From: CAYRFQ01 sp964423615 | Lineage (GTDB): Bacteria; Planctomycetota; Planctomycetia; Gemmatales; Gemmataceae | NCBI GenBank assembly: GCA_964423615.1 | Contig: CAYRFQ010000011.1 | Span: 62,001 to 126,000, forward strand | DNA length: 64,000 nucleotides | Direction: 5' to 3' | In this document: positions 16,801 to 23,661 of the stretch, one piece after another | Layout of the letters: each line of letters begins with the position of its first letter | How positions within the stretch are numbered: position 1 is the first letter of the stretch | Program-made: the position numbers and the translations under genes | The notes under the pieces: model-generated | What the model was told of the DNA's origin: nothing | Seen by the model: the letters and a program-made list of their open reading frames with translations, nothing else | Database searches by the model: none

Positions 16801-17725
16801 TTTTGGGAACCTGTCCTGCTCGCAACGATCGGATGATCACTTGTACTCTGTTTTGTTGTCCATTTTTGGCTACAGTCTCTTGGAGTGCCACGGCCAACCA
16901 TTTCTCGTCGTTGTTGGAGCCAAGGACTGCTCTCCAAACCTTGCCCCCTAGCGTATCGAACTGGAAGAGTGGTTTGGTGGATATGGTTTGGGCAGCAGTG
17001 TCGCTCACCAGGACCGATCCATCACTCGCGACGGAAAGGACCTGGTTTTGGTTGAGATAAGTTGTCAGGACAACCTGCCGGAGTTTGGCTATCTTTTTGG
17101 GCGCGTGTTGGCCAATCAGGCGAGCGGTTTCGTTGCGTTTGCCTGTCAAATCCCACACGCGGACGCCTCCGTCGTCGTTTCCGAAAGCAATTTGTCTTCC
17201 GTTCGGTGCAAAAGCCATAGACCACACCCCTCCAGCCTGAGTTGTTTCCCACAATCCGTGTTTGATTCGGCCGGTGAATCGATCGATCACCGCGAGTTGG
17301 CTAGGCTTCATGCCCAACCCACCGATGGCGACATAACGTTGGTCCGGTGTGGGCGAGAAAGCCAAGGCGTGAATCTGGCCTCGGGCTTCGCGCCAGGATT
17401 TCCATCGAAGTGTAGGTAATCCAGACGTAAATAACTGCTTTTTGGCGCATCTCCAGTTCCGAACGACTTTATCGTCTCCCGCAGCCAAAAGGAACTCCCC
17501 GTCTCGCGTAAATGTCAAGACGTCACAAGTACCAGTTCGTCCCCCGGTTTCGAGCTCCAAGCCAGGAGAGAAATAGTCCCGACGAGGGATCGAATCTTGG
17601 GCCTGCGTCACGGAAATCATCGCGACGAACAGGATCAGACAACCCACGAACACAAGGCCGAGATTTTGCCAACTTTGCGAGGCAGGGTTTCGGAGCGTTG
17701 GTGATTGGTTGGAACGTAGAGCCAC
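13811..17725 (-). CDS. WD40-PDZ-caspase (peptidase C14-like) protein
   Basis: 1304 residues. An N-terminal hydrophobic segment (VFVGCLILFVAMISVTQAQ, about 26-44) acts as signal peptide or anchor. Degenerate WD40 repeats (VWSMAFAPNGRQIAFGNDDGGVRVWDL type) cover about 55-640. A PDZ-like module lies near 655-720 (LDAGSPAWEVGLSKGDEI). A beta-rich segment lies near 850-980, then the caspase-like domain (about 990-1304). The catalytic pair is intact: His1079 in FYLGGHG and Cys1169 in VDTCFSGG. Such proteases usually cut after Arg/Lys or Asp when triggered; the propeller and PDZ are probably sensing or scaffold parts. GTG 17725 is preferred over ATG 17740 because a strong GGGGGAGG lies 5 bases before it. 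First gene of the six-gene operon. Confidence 0.88.
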   Translation of the reverse strand: MALRSNQSPTLRNPASQSWQNLGLVFVGCLILFVAMISVTQAQDSIPRRDYFSPGLELETGGRTGTCDVLTFTRDGEFLLAAGDDKVVRNWRCAKKQLFTSGLPTLRWKSWREARGQIHALAFSPTPDQRYVAIGGLGMKPSQLAVIDRFTGRIKHGLWETTQAGGVWSMAFAPNGRQIAFGNDDGGVRVWDLTGKRNETARLIGQHAPKKIAKLRQVVLTTYLNQNQVLSVASDGSVLVSDTAAQTISTKPLFQFDTLGGKVWRAVLGSNNDEKWLAVALQETVAKNGQQNRVQVIIRSLRAGQVPKTIFLPFDHYPQCLAVDETGDRLAIGIRRLDLEQNEATAFFRELAPHVAIFSLKGNQPKQVAKIPYDYRVDAVAFHPKENLLAVAGGADHDVTLWDLNNIQEPTTTIQGVGTSLWEVAFSKADSAIIGFKRKRLELPPHPNRRGDGPWEVFHLKDRLWLTRDNPPAQRKGNQNPAAKKRNGIPPRLKNGNNNARLPVAQFVGRPANKKKPIDKPFTPVKTIPTWKGWRVVTFNPKKPQSNQWWVQSPTKKKWPLELERGRFDDPRCYTFLPPSRANPTVPRLAVGHYYGVSVFELQPLGPRRVRLMVGHSGPVVSLGVSSDSKIMVTSSRDQTICGWSLEPWPSHPELGARFLPQKDSLLVLDLDAGSPAWEVGLSKGDEIIFLASTARRPPVRFNNAKRKLPKFVIASEPWFPKIGNPNAALAEVRDPVPAQQLFFGWRRKNEQNLFWAGTSVFQRPIWRFFPTRSGEWVLWRWRDHYYDASTRGDQFLGFAKFGQTIFETPEFFPVEQFRNLLQDNSKLLQLHNPEKLKKLFTGTFRRVPDIAPPKNVFIEPIAKGKVTKNGTIYEVGEKGLAMKLNAEFRGPRGFGKLKRAILWINDFKYKEWPNKQQPKFNPNKFQEEISIPQNLLRQGMNDILLQCYNQGNVREESSRIKVMSKNQQRRKPVLYGVVAGVGQYRRLPKIQKLPAPKQPPLARLAQGLVQLPDLKANEDADAFYWMLTELPPKMFQRVQIADPLLDQKATRKNVIDNLEKLEGKVTPDDILIFYLGGHGIQASALVMEVEKQQEELKNAKKRNVLLANKLGNLRGTFVKQGLESLEGFYFCCSNFDPLQFAQTTIDFAELYEKLTKLPCHKVIFVDTCFSGGYAKRIRQSRLKHDPIRNLTLDGVGPIIFVGCQPDESVYEHDAIDAYMQSVFAAAVRTTIQEPSGFAKADVNKNQTLEPKELFQGIRYQVQKKLEFLRRASGRGPRRQEIKQTPDYFVPDIEAELSLFPKPQ

Positions 17726-17730
17726 GTGGA

Positions 17731-17738
17731 CCTCCCCC
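17731..17738 (-). promoter_or_regulatory. Strong Shine-Dalgarno that decides the caspase gene start
   Basis: On the minus strand GGGGGAGG lies 5 bases upstream of GTG 17725 and overlaps the alternative ATG at 17740, which itself has no ribosome site upstream. This favours the GTG. Confidence 0.6.
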
Positions 17739-17939
17739 ATCAGATTGATTGACTCGAGTCGTTCAAATCGTTTGGACCTGACGTTCCCGGCTCGCGTTCG
17801 AGTGGAATGGATGACCTTGGGATTCGTCCTCAACGTCAGATCGAGAAGCCGTGTCCTGGCCAAGAGCAGTCGTTCTCGGTGTTCGAACTCGCCGGAGAGT
17901 GTTGAGTATTCACTCCTATTGGGACATGCGCGGCTAATG

Positions 17940-18131
17940 AAACGGTTGCCCAAGGCCTTTGGTCCAAGACGCTCAAATACCTGGCCATTCTGACCAGCCC
18001 ACGATGAGGTTGGTCTTTGGCCAAACGAAAACCACGACTTGGATGGATTCGTCGTCCCGCGCGAAAGGCAGATAGCTTCATCATTCAACTCGCTGGCCAG
18101 ACGCCTTATCAACTGCGTAGGTCTCTCAATA
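17940..18131 (+). repeat. Dispersed intergenic repeat, copy A
   Basis: Aligns with copy B (34270-34430) over its whole length, sharing TACCTGGCCATTCTGACCAG, GGATGGATTCGTCGT and AGGTCTC-CAAT blocks in order. It aligns with copy C (50170-50440) through CCTTTGG, ACGCTCAA-TACC and AACCACGACT. It sits in the leader of the caspase operon. Confidence 0.65.
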
Positions 18132-18201
18132 GAACTGGTTTTCGTGAGAGAAGCACTCGTCAGGGCGACTGACTGGTGTGATCGAGTGTTTCGCTCTTGC
18201 T

Positions 18202-18207
18202 ATTATA
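18202..18207 (-). promoter_or_regulatory. Candidate -10 element for the caspase operon
   Basis: The minus strand reads a perfect TATAAT here. No good -35 lies at 16-18 bases (TTGTTT is only 13 bases upstream), so this is a partial promoter match. It would start a transcript near 18195. Confidence 0.3.
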
Positions 18208-18625
18208 CGGTTTTTTGGAAAAACAAATGGCCATCGTGAGAAAAAGGTAAGGTGCATACAGGTTGATTGTTGACTTTTCCACCCCATGTAGATTGACCGC
18301 CGAATTTTGCGACGGAAATCGAGTCCGATTCGAGAACGCAACTTTGTCACGGCGGAGCCATGCAACGAGAGATTGTCTTGCTGGTTGTTCCCCAAAAAGC
18401 GCCATCCCAAAGAAGCGCGCGGCACGGACGGCCATCGTCTGTGTCACCGTACCTGCTCCTTTCTGCAAAATACAGTGGAACATCCATCTGTTCGTACGAC
18501 GTGATGGCTAGCGATTCTTTTCTGATAACGAGCGAAGTGTTCTTTCTGTAAACTAGAGCCCAGAGTAACGGCTCAATCGATAAAAGGACAATCGCACGTC
18601 GCCATCTAGCCAAAGGCAACCACGA

Positions 18626-20017
18626 ATGAAACGATCAACCCTTTGCACATTCCTTGGAGTTCTTGTCGTAGTTCTCCTTCCAGCAACCGTGACAGCTCAA
18701 ACCAAACGTCCCAATATCGTCCTCATCATGGTCGACGACCTTGGTTGGAGTGATCTTCACTGTCAGGGCAATAAACGGCTCCACACCCCGAACATCGATC
18801 GCCTTGCGAGCCAAGGAATGCGGTTCACGGATGCCTACGCGGCTGCTCCGGTGTGTTCGCCGACGCGAGCGGCGGTCCTGACGGGACTTGCGCCGGCTCG
18901 GCTCCGCATCACCAATCACATCAGCAATCGGGTTTTTACCCCCGAAGGTGCGACTCTGGCTGAACCTGAGGACACACGCAAGCACTTGGCGTTGGAATAC
19001 ATCACAATCGCCGAAGTCCTCAAGCAAGCTGGTTACGCTACTGGATTCATTGGCAAGTGGCATGTGGCGGGAACTCCGCGAAAGAATGGCCAAGGTGACG
19101 AACGCTTCTATCCACAGAAGCAGGGATTCGATCTCAACATCGGTGGTTGTGCTGCGGGTGGACCGCCGACTTACTTCGATCCGTATCGGATTCATAACAT
19201 AACTAACCGTCGGAAGGGTGAGTATCTGCCGGATCGGTTGGCGGACGAGGCCGCCAAGTTCATAGGCGATCACAAAAACGAACCGTTCTTCTTGGCGTTG
19301 TGGACGTATACCGTTCACTGGCCGATGGAAGCTCCCAAGGAACTCGTTGAGAAATACAAAAAGCGAGTCGGCTATGGTTTGAAGGACCATCGTTATGGGG
19401 CGATGATCGAAGCCATGGATGTCGCTATCGCTCGAGTTCTGGCGGCCCTGGAGAAACACCAACTCGACGACAACACCATTGTCATTTTTACTTCCGATAA
19501 CGGTGGGTACGCCGGTGTTGCGGACAATCGTCCACTTCGGTCGGGGAAAGGTTATCTGTACGAAGGGGGAATTCGTGTGCCACTTATTATTCGGTGGCCT
19601 GGCGTTGTGGAACCCAAATCGATATGCAATACGCCGGTGATCAGTATGGACTTCTTTCCCACGATTGTGGAAGCAACGAAAGTGAAACATAACCCCAAAA
19701 CCCCGTTCGATGGGGAAACGTTGGTGTCTGTCTTGTCTGGAAAAGGTAAGTTAAAACGCACAGCGTTATATTGGCACTATCCGAATTATGCCTGGCATAG
19801 ACAAAATCAACTGGGCGGAGTTATCCGCGAGGGGGATTATAAACTCACAGAACGATACGCGGATGGTTCCCTGGAGTTATATGACCTCAAACGAGATTTG
19901 AGTGAAACTCGCAATCTCGCGAAGGCCATGCCCAATAAGGCCAATCGACTTCGCCAGAAACTTCGGCGATGGCTCCAAGAAACGAAGGCCGCGATGCCAC
20001 GACTGCGCAAGGAATGA
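18626..20017 (+). CDS. Secreted sulfatase (formylglycine-dependent arylsulfatase family)
   Basis: 463 residues. Signal peptide with cleavage after VTA near residue 24. The metal site MVDDLGW (Asp37, Asp38) and the sulfatase signature VCSPTRAAVLTG follow; Cys77 is the residue converted to formylglycine, the catalytic nucleophile. Further motifs are GKWHVAG and FTSDNGGY, which supply metal and substrate ligands. The protein probably removes sulfate esters from polysaccharides or other organic sulfates in the periplasm or outside. Planctomycetes carry many such genes. No carbohydrate-degrading neighbour is present, so the substrate cannot be told. A maturase (anSME or FGE) must be elsewhere. Confidence 0.95.
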   Translation: MKRSTLCTFLGVLVVVLLPATVTAQTKRPNIVLIMVDDLGWSDLHCQGNKRLHTPNIDRLASQGMRFTDAYAAAPVCSPTRAAVLTGLAPARLRITNHISNRVFTPEGATLAEPEDTRKHLALEYITIAEVLKQAGYATGFIGKWHVAGTPRKNGQGDERFYPQKQGFDLNIGGCAAGGPPTYFDPYRIHNITNRRKGEYLPDRLADEAAKFIGDHKNEPFFLALWTYTVHWPMEAPKELVEKYKKRVGYGLKDHRYGAMIEAMDVAIARVLAALEKHQLDDNTIVIFTSDNGGYAGVADNRPLRSGKGYLYEGGIRVPLIIRWPGVVEPKSICNTPVISMDFFPTIVEATKVKHNPKTPFDGETLVSVLSGKGKLKRTALYWHYPNYAWHRQNQLGGVIREGDYKLTERYADGSLELYDLKRDLSETRNLAKAMPNKANRLRQKLRRWLQETKAAMPRLRKE

Positions 20018-20191
20018 TTTTTACCAATTTTCACGACGTTATCTTTGGACGGGCGTCTTCATCTTGTCAAGATTCAATCCCGTTGACCGAAATTTGCTTG
20101 GCTTTGGGTGGTTTTTAGAAAACGATAGACGTACTTCCGGCCCTTTACTCCGTACACCGAAGCAGCTCTTATTGAAGAAGGAGACACGTTG

Positions 20192-20920
20192 ATGAAAGTT
20201 GTGCGAAATGCCGTCTTTGGGTTGGCCCTTGGGTTGGGTCTATTGGTGAGTACGTCGGTTCGGGCAGACGTCGTCAAGGGAGAACTCGATGACGATAACC
20301 CAGAGCGAGTTTATAAAGTCACGCTCAAGCCGAAGACGAAGTACTTGTTTTATTTGACTAGCGGTGACTTCGATACCTACCTCTATTTGATGAACGCCGA
20401 AGGGGAAGTCCTCTCCAAGAACGACGATTTGGCGAAATCGTCCGGGACGAAGATTCCAACCCTGGATTCGAGGATCATCACGATCACCACAGAAGGTGGG
20501 ACATACCAAGTCAAAGCGAGTTCGTTGCTGAAAAAAGGGCGTGGTGAGTTTCAACTTTTCGCAGGGACGCCTCGAAGTGGTCCTTCGAACGAAAAAGGGA
20601 AACTCACGAAACGATCTCCGAAGTTCGAAAACCGGCTCCCTTATGCCTCCGTCAACATGAAGCTCGAAAAAGGTGTCGCTTATAAATTTACGGCTACATC
20701 TTCCGACTTCGACGCGCTGCTCGGGGTTCGTATGAAAGGCGCCGCGAAGATGCTGGCAACCGACGACAACAGCGGAGGCCGAACGAACTCGCTTTTGTAT
20801 TATCTGCCAACGAAAACCGGAGAATACGAAGTTTTGATTGGTTCGCTCAACCAAGCGTTTGGCGAATACGAGTTTACAGCGCAAGCCTATAAAGGAAATG
20901 GAACTGAATTAAAGAAATAG
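20192..20920 (+). CDS. Secreted protein with two PPC-like beta domains
   Basis: 242 residues. Signal peptide MKVVRNAVFGLALGLGLLVS ending after RA. The mature part has two similar halves with the pattern of bacterial pre-peptidase C-terminal (PPC) domains: YKVTLKPKTKYLFYLTSGDF...YLYLMNAEG, then VNMKLEKGVAYKFTATSSDF...LLGVRMKG. PPC domains bind or accompany extracellular enzymes. Here they stand alone with no catalytic part. AGGAG lies about 9 bases upstream of ATG 20192; a TTG at 20189 is possible but less likely. A clear terminator follows. Confidence 0.8.
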   Translation: MKVVRNAVFGLALGLGLLVSTSVRADVVKGELDDDNPERVYKVTLKPKTKYLFYLTSGDFDTYLYLMNAEGEVLSKNDDLAKSSGTKIPTLDSRIITITTEGGTYQVKASSLLKKGRGEFQLFAGTPRSGPSNEKGKLTKRSPKFENRLPYASVNMKLEKGVAYKFTATSSDFDALLGVRMKGAAKMLATDDNSGGRTNSLLYYLPTKTGEYEVLIGSLNQAFGEYEFTAQAYKGNGTELKK

Positions 20921-20980
20921 ACCTCGCAGATCCAAGCCTTACCCATTGTCTCAACGAGAAACATTCCACGATACTTTGCC

Positions 20981-21016
20981 ACGCCGCGAGAACTAAACTC
21001 GCGGCGTTTGTTGTTC
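20981..21016 (+). terminator. Rho-independent terminator after the PPC-like gene
   Basis: ACGCCGCGAG at 20981-20990 pairs perfectly with CTCGCGGCGT at 20998-21007 across a 7-base loop, followed by a T-rich TTTGTTGTT. A 10-bp G/C-rich stem 60 bases after the stop codon is a strong terminator. Confidence 0.85.
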
Positions 21017-21495
21017 CATGAATGAAGGATCTTATGACCACGTCCTCGTCATGGATGCTCTCTCGACCGATTCTGGTAAACCATGAAGATTGCGTAGATT
21101 CGAGCAGTTGGACCTCGTCAACGGGAATCGACCTAGCTGTTGAGCACGAGGACATTGACATTCCGAGAGGGACGTACAGTTGCGAGTTGAGGGAAGCAGA
21201 ATTCTTGGGAGGTCTGGGATAATTTCCTCTTTGGATAGTAGGAACAATTGGTCGCGAAATTGTAGGGCCACCTACTTGGATGGATCAGGTTTTGAAGTTT
21301 GAAAATTGTGTGAAGGTTCATGTTTTCGCGTGGATTGCTTGCAACTCGAAATATTCGGGTGGTAATATAACACAAACTTGAACCTGGCATCGCTAGGGGC
21401 TGTCTACCTTTCAAAGCGTGCAAAGCATTCCTGGGCATCCGGGGCTTTCAGCTAGGAGGAGACAAGACTGGCGTGACCAATTGCTAGGGGGCTGT
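21017..21495 (+). other. Intergenic region upstream of the HNH gene
   Basis: 479 bases with no credible gene. It holds the candidate promoter at 21339-21368. Near 21453 an AGGAGGAG is followed about 10 bases later by a GTG with a stop three codons on, a possible tiny leader ORF that I would not call a gene. Confidence 0.45.
21339..21368 (+). promoter_or_regulatory. Candidate sigma-70 promoter for the HNH gene
   Basis: TTGCAA at 21339-21344 and TAATAT at 21363-21368 are separated by 18 bases. This would give a leader of about 120 bases before ATG 21496. Confidence 0.4.
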
Positions 21496-22134
21496 ATGCA
21501 TTCCAGACCAAATCCATCTCTTGAGGCCAGTGTTCTGGTCTTGAACAAGCTGTTTATGGCCGTCCACATCATCTCAGTACGACGGGCATTCTGCCTGTTG
21601 TGCAAAGATTTGGCCGAAGTGATTCACTTCGAGGACGGACAATTTTCGACTTATGACTTTGAGAGTTGGCGAGAAGTAAGTGAATTCCGAGCGGAGCACT
21701 TCCCCGAGGAAGATCACGAAGACTGGATTCGTACCCCAACGAGCCGAATTCAGGTTCCGCGAGTGATTCGACTTCGAACCTACGACAAGATGCCCAAGCA
21801 CACGGTAAAGTTCAACCGCCGAAACATTTTCGCTCGGGACAACAACCAGTGTCAGTACTGTGGGAAGAAATTCCCGACCAGCGAACTGAGCCTGGACCAC
21901 GTCGTTCCGCGAAGCCAAGGTGGTCAGAGTTCGTGGGAGAACATCGTTTGTGCTTGTGTTGGTTGTAACGTTCGTAAGGGCGGCCGGACCCCCAAACAAG
22001 CTCACATGAGCTTGATTCGAAAGCCGGAAAAGCCAAGGCGAAGCCCGATTTTGAATTTGAAATTGACCCACAAAAAGTACGAGTCCTGGAGATCATTCCT
22101 GGAGAACGCGTACTGGAATGTGGAGTTGAAATAA
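21496..22134 (+). CDS. HNH endonuclease family protein
   Basis: 212 residues. The C-terminal half is an HNH nuclease domain: zinc knuckles C119-QY-C122 and C154-VG-C157, catalytic His135 in LSLDHVVPRSQGG, and asparagines in WENIV and CNVRKGG. The N-terminal half (ASVLVLNKLFMAVHIISVRR) is the conserved region seen in free-standing HNH proteins common in planctomycetes, cyanobacteria and actinobacteria; they cut DNA but their biological role is mostly unknown. The start at 21496 has AGGGGG about 5 bases upstream. No methylase or restriction partner is nearby, so this is probably not a classical restriction system. Confidence 0.9.
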   Translation: MHSRPNPSLEASVLVLNKLFMAVHIISVRRAFCLLCKDLAEVIHFEDGQFSTYDFESWREVSEFRAEHFPEEDHEDWIRTPTSRIQVPRVIRLRTYDKMPKHTVKFNRRNIFARDNNQCQYCGKKFPTSELSLDHVVPRSQGGQSSWENIVCACVGCNVRKGGRTPKQAHMSLIRKPEKPRRSPILNLKLTHKKYESWRSFLENAYWNVELK

Positions 22135-22140
22135 ACTCAC

Positions 22141-22180
22141 AAAAGGAGGGAAAGAAGTTATTTCTTTCTCTCCTTTTTTT
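22141..22180 (+). terminator. Terminator after the HNH gene
   Basis: AAAAGGAGGGAAAGAA pairs with TTCTTTCTCTCCTTTTTTT across GTTAT with one mismatch or bulge, ending in a seven-T run. It begins 7 bases after the stop codon. Confidence 0.85.
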
Positions 22181-22645
22181 ATTGGTCTTGTCATTAGGAC
22201 TACGCACTCCGTCCGCGCCTATCAGCATTCAAACTCCCGAGAAACCTGCTCTCGTTGGAGGATAACTATCTATTGCCTTTTGCAACTTCTTCCGTTTGAC
22301 CCCGGTCGAATGTATCTCATCCCTACTCTAAATCGAAATCCCATTCGTATCCGTGCGAGAGGCTGGTCTATCGAGCAGCCCTTTCGAAATCATCAGTTCC
22401 ATTCCGCAACATTCTGAAAAACCGTCTAAACAGAACAATTCGATCCTGGTTTTTACTGTTCTGCCAAGATTGGATGAAATTGGAGATGACAGAACGGAGT
22501 TTCGGTGCAAGAGATTTCGTATTGGCAATCAGCTGCACTGGACACGGAAGGCCGCGAATCGTGAGGACCCGTTCAGCTGAGGTCCTTGGTGGAGGGACGA
22601 CTGCCGATAAGTCCCATTCCAAATCTTCTGTGGGGAGTGGCTCTC
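22181..22645 (+). other. Intergenic region before the CAP gene
   Basis: 465 bases without a gene. AGGACC at 22564-22569 pairs with GGTCCT at 22581-22586 about 60 bases before the CAP start, a possible small leader hairpin. Nothing else stands out. Confidence 0.4.
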
Positions 22646-23452
22646 ATGCAAATAAAACAAACATACGTTCTGTTTTTCGTTGCGTTCGGACTGTTGGTTT
22701 TCGCTGGCACCTTGCCCAATTCCGGAGCCCAAGAGCCGCAAGGGGCGATGGAGGAACAAGTTCTTTACTGGACGAACTATTATCGCAGTCATTTCGGCCG
22801 CAGGCCACTTCGACTCAACGCGCAGTTAAACGTAGCTGCCAAACAGCACGCACAAGCGATGGCGAACCAAGAGCTTATGGCCCACACCATCAATGACAAG
22901 ACGGTGGTCAATCGAGTTCGACAGCATGGGTATGTGCATCAAGTCGTAGGAGAAAACATAGGCTATTCGTTTGGATATGAAAACCCAGCCTGGCGATGTT
23001 TCTCTGGTTGGATGTATTCACCGAGCCACTGGAGAAATATCCAATCTCTCGAATATACCGAAACTGGTCTGGGAGTTTCCGAGTCGAAGTCCGGTAAGCT
23101 CTATTTCTGCCAAATCTTCGCAATCCCAGCCCACCAAGAAAAACTCATTCGTGTCCCGTCATCGCCTTTTGTTGCAGAAACTATCCCGGCTCGACCTCAA
23201 AGATCACAACCAGCAAGAACTAATGGAAGATACCCGAACAAGGCTTCTGGCCTTCGAACGTACCCGCAAGGTCTTTCAGCATTTCCCGCAATGCCACATG
23301 CACTTCGGTCTCAGTTTCCCTATCCCAGAGTTCGGACAACTCTGTATCCCAACCGAGAAGGCTTGTTCATTGGATTGGGAGGATTACAGTCTTTTCCGGT
23401 TGGAACTGGGGATTATTACGAGCATCCGTTCCAGAGTTATGTTGGGTGGTAA
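22646..23452 (+). CDS. Secreted CAP (SCP/PR-1) domain protein
   Basis: 268 residues starting at ATG 22646, preceded by GGGGAG. A signal peptide (about 1-28, ending SGA) is followed by a CAP domain (about 38-160). Characteristic segments are LYWTNYYRSHFGRRPL, AAKQHAQAMANQ, VGENIGYSF and GWMYSPSHWRNI; the two histidines and two acidic residues that line the CAP cavity appear present. The C-terminal 110 residues are rich in P, R, Y and G and look unstructured. CAP proteins in bacteria are extracellular and of mostly unknown activity; lipid binding or proteolysis has been proposed. Confidence 0.88.
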   Translation: MQIKQTYVLFFVAFGLLVFAGTLPNSGAQEPQGAMEEQVLYWTNYYRSHFGRRPLRLNAQLNVAAKQHAQAMANQELMAHTINDKTVVNRVRQHGYVHQVVGENIGYSFGYENPAWRCFSGWMYSPSHWRNIQSLEYTETGLGVSESKSGKLYFCQIFAIPAHQEKLIRVPSSPFVAETIPARPQRSQPARTNGRYPNKASGLRTYPQGLSAFPAMPHALRSQFPYPRVRTTLYPNREGLFIGLGGLQSFPVGTGDYYEHPFQSYVGW

Positions 23453-23661
23453 CACGTAGGGTCATAAAATTATGTAGAAATGGAATGATCGGCTTTGGCC
23501 ACTCGCAAACTTGATCGGGAGAAGGGAAAAAGCCGATTCGAGAGGCGAAAACTCAAACACCAAACACGAGTGGCGGAAAGAGTGTGGCAGTTGAAGACTA
23601 CTTGGCAAAAGAAGAAAAATAAACAGCGTTGTTGAGTAAACCCGAATGCGAGCTTGCCAAC
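23453..23661. other. Convergent gap with interleaved inverted repeats
   Basis: ATCGGCTTT (23488-23496) pairs with AAAGCCGAT (23529-23537), and GCCACTCG (23498-23505) pairs with CGAGTGGC (23567-23574). The order A-B-A'-B' would form an H-type pseudoknot, or two mutually compatible stems, in RNA from either strand. It lies between the 3' ends of the CAP and acyl-CoA synthetase genes. Confidence 0.5.

Larger units (their letters stand above)
17726..18625. other. Long divergent intergenic region: caspase operon leader and sulfatase upstream region
   Basis: 900 bases with no convincing gene. It contains one copy of the dispersed repeat (17940-18131) and a perfect minus-strand -10 element (18202-18207), which would give the caspase operon a leader of about 470 bases carrying the repeat in antisense. 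18210-18625 shows nothing else I can name. Confidence 0.5.

Noticed and set aside
17726..18112. N-terminal extension of the caspase protein to 18112
   Set aside because: The extension runs through repeat copy A and lacks a ribosome site, and it would bury the signal segment. GTG 17725 has a strong site.
21496..22134. HNH gene as part of a restriction or defence island
   Set aside because: No methyltransferase, helicase or other defence partner is adjacent, and it has its own promoter candidate and terminator.
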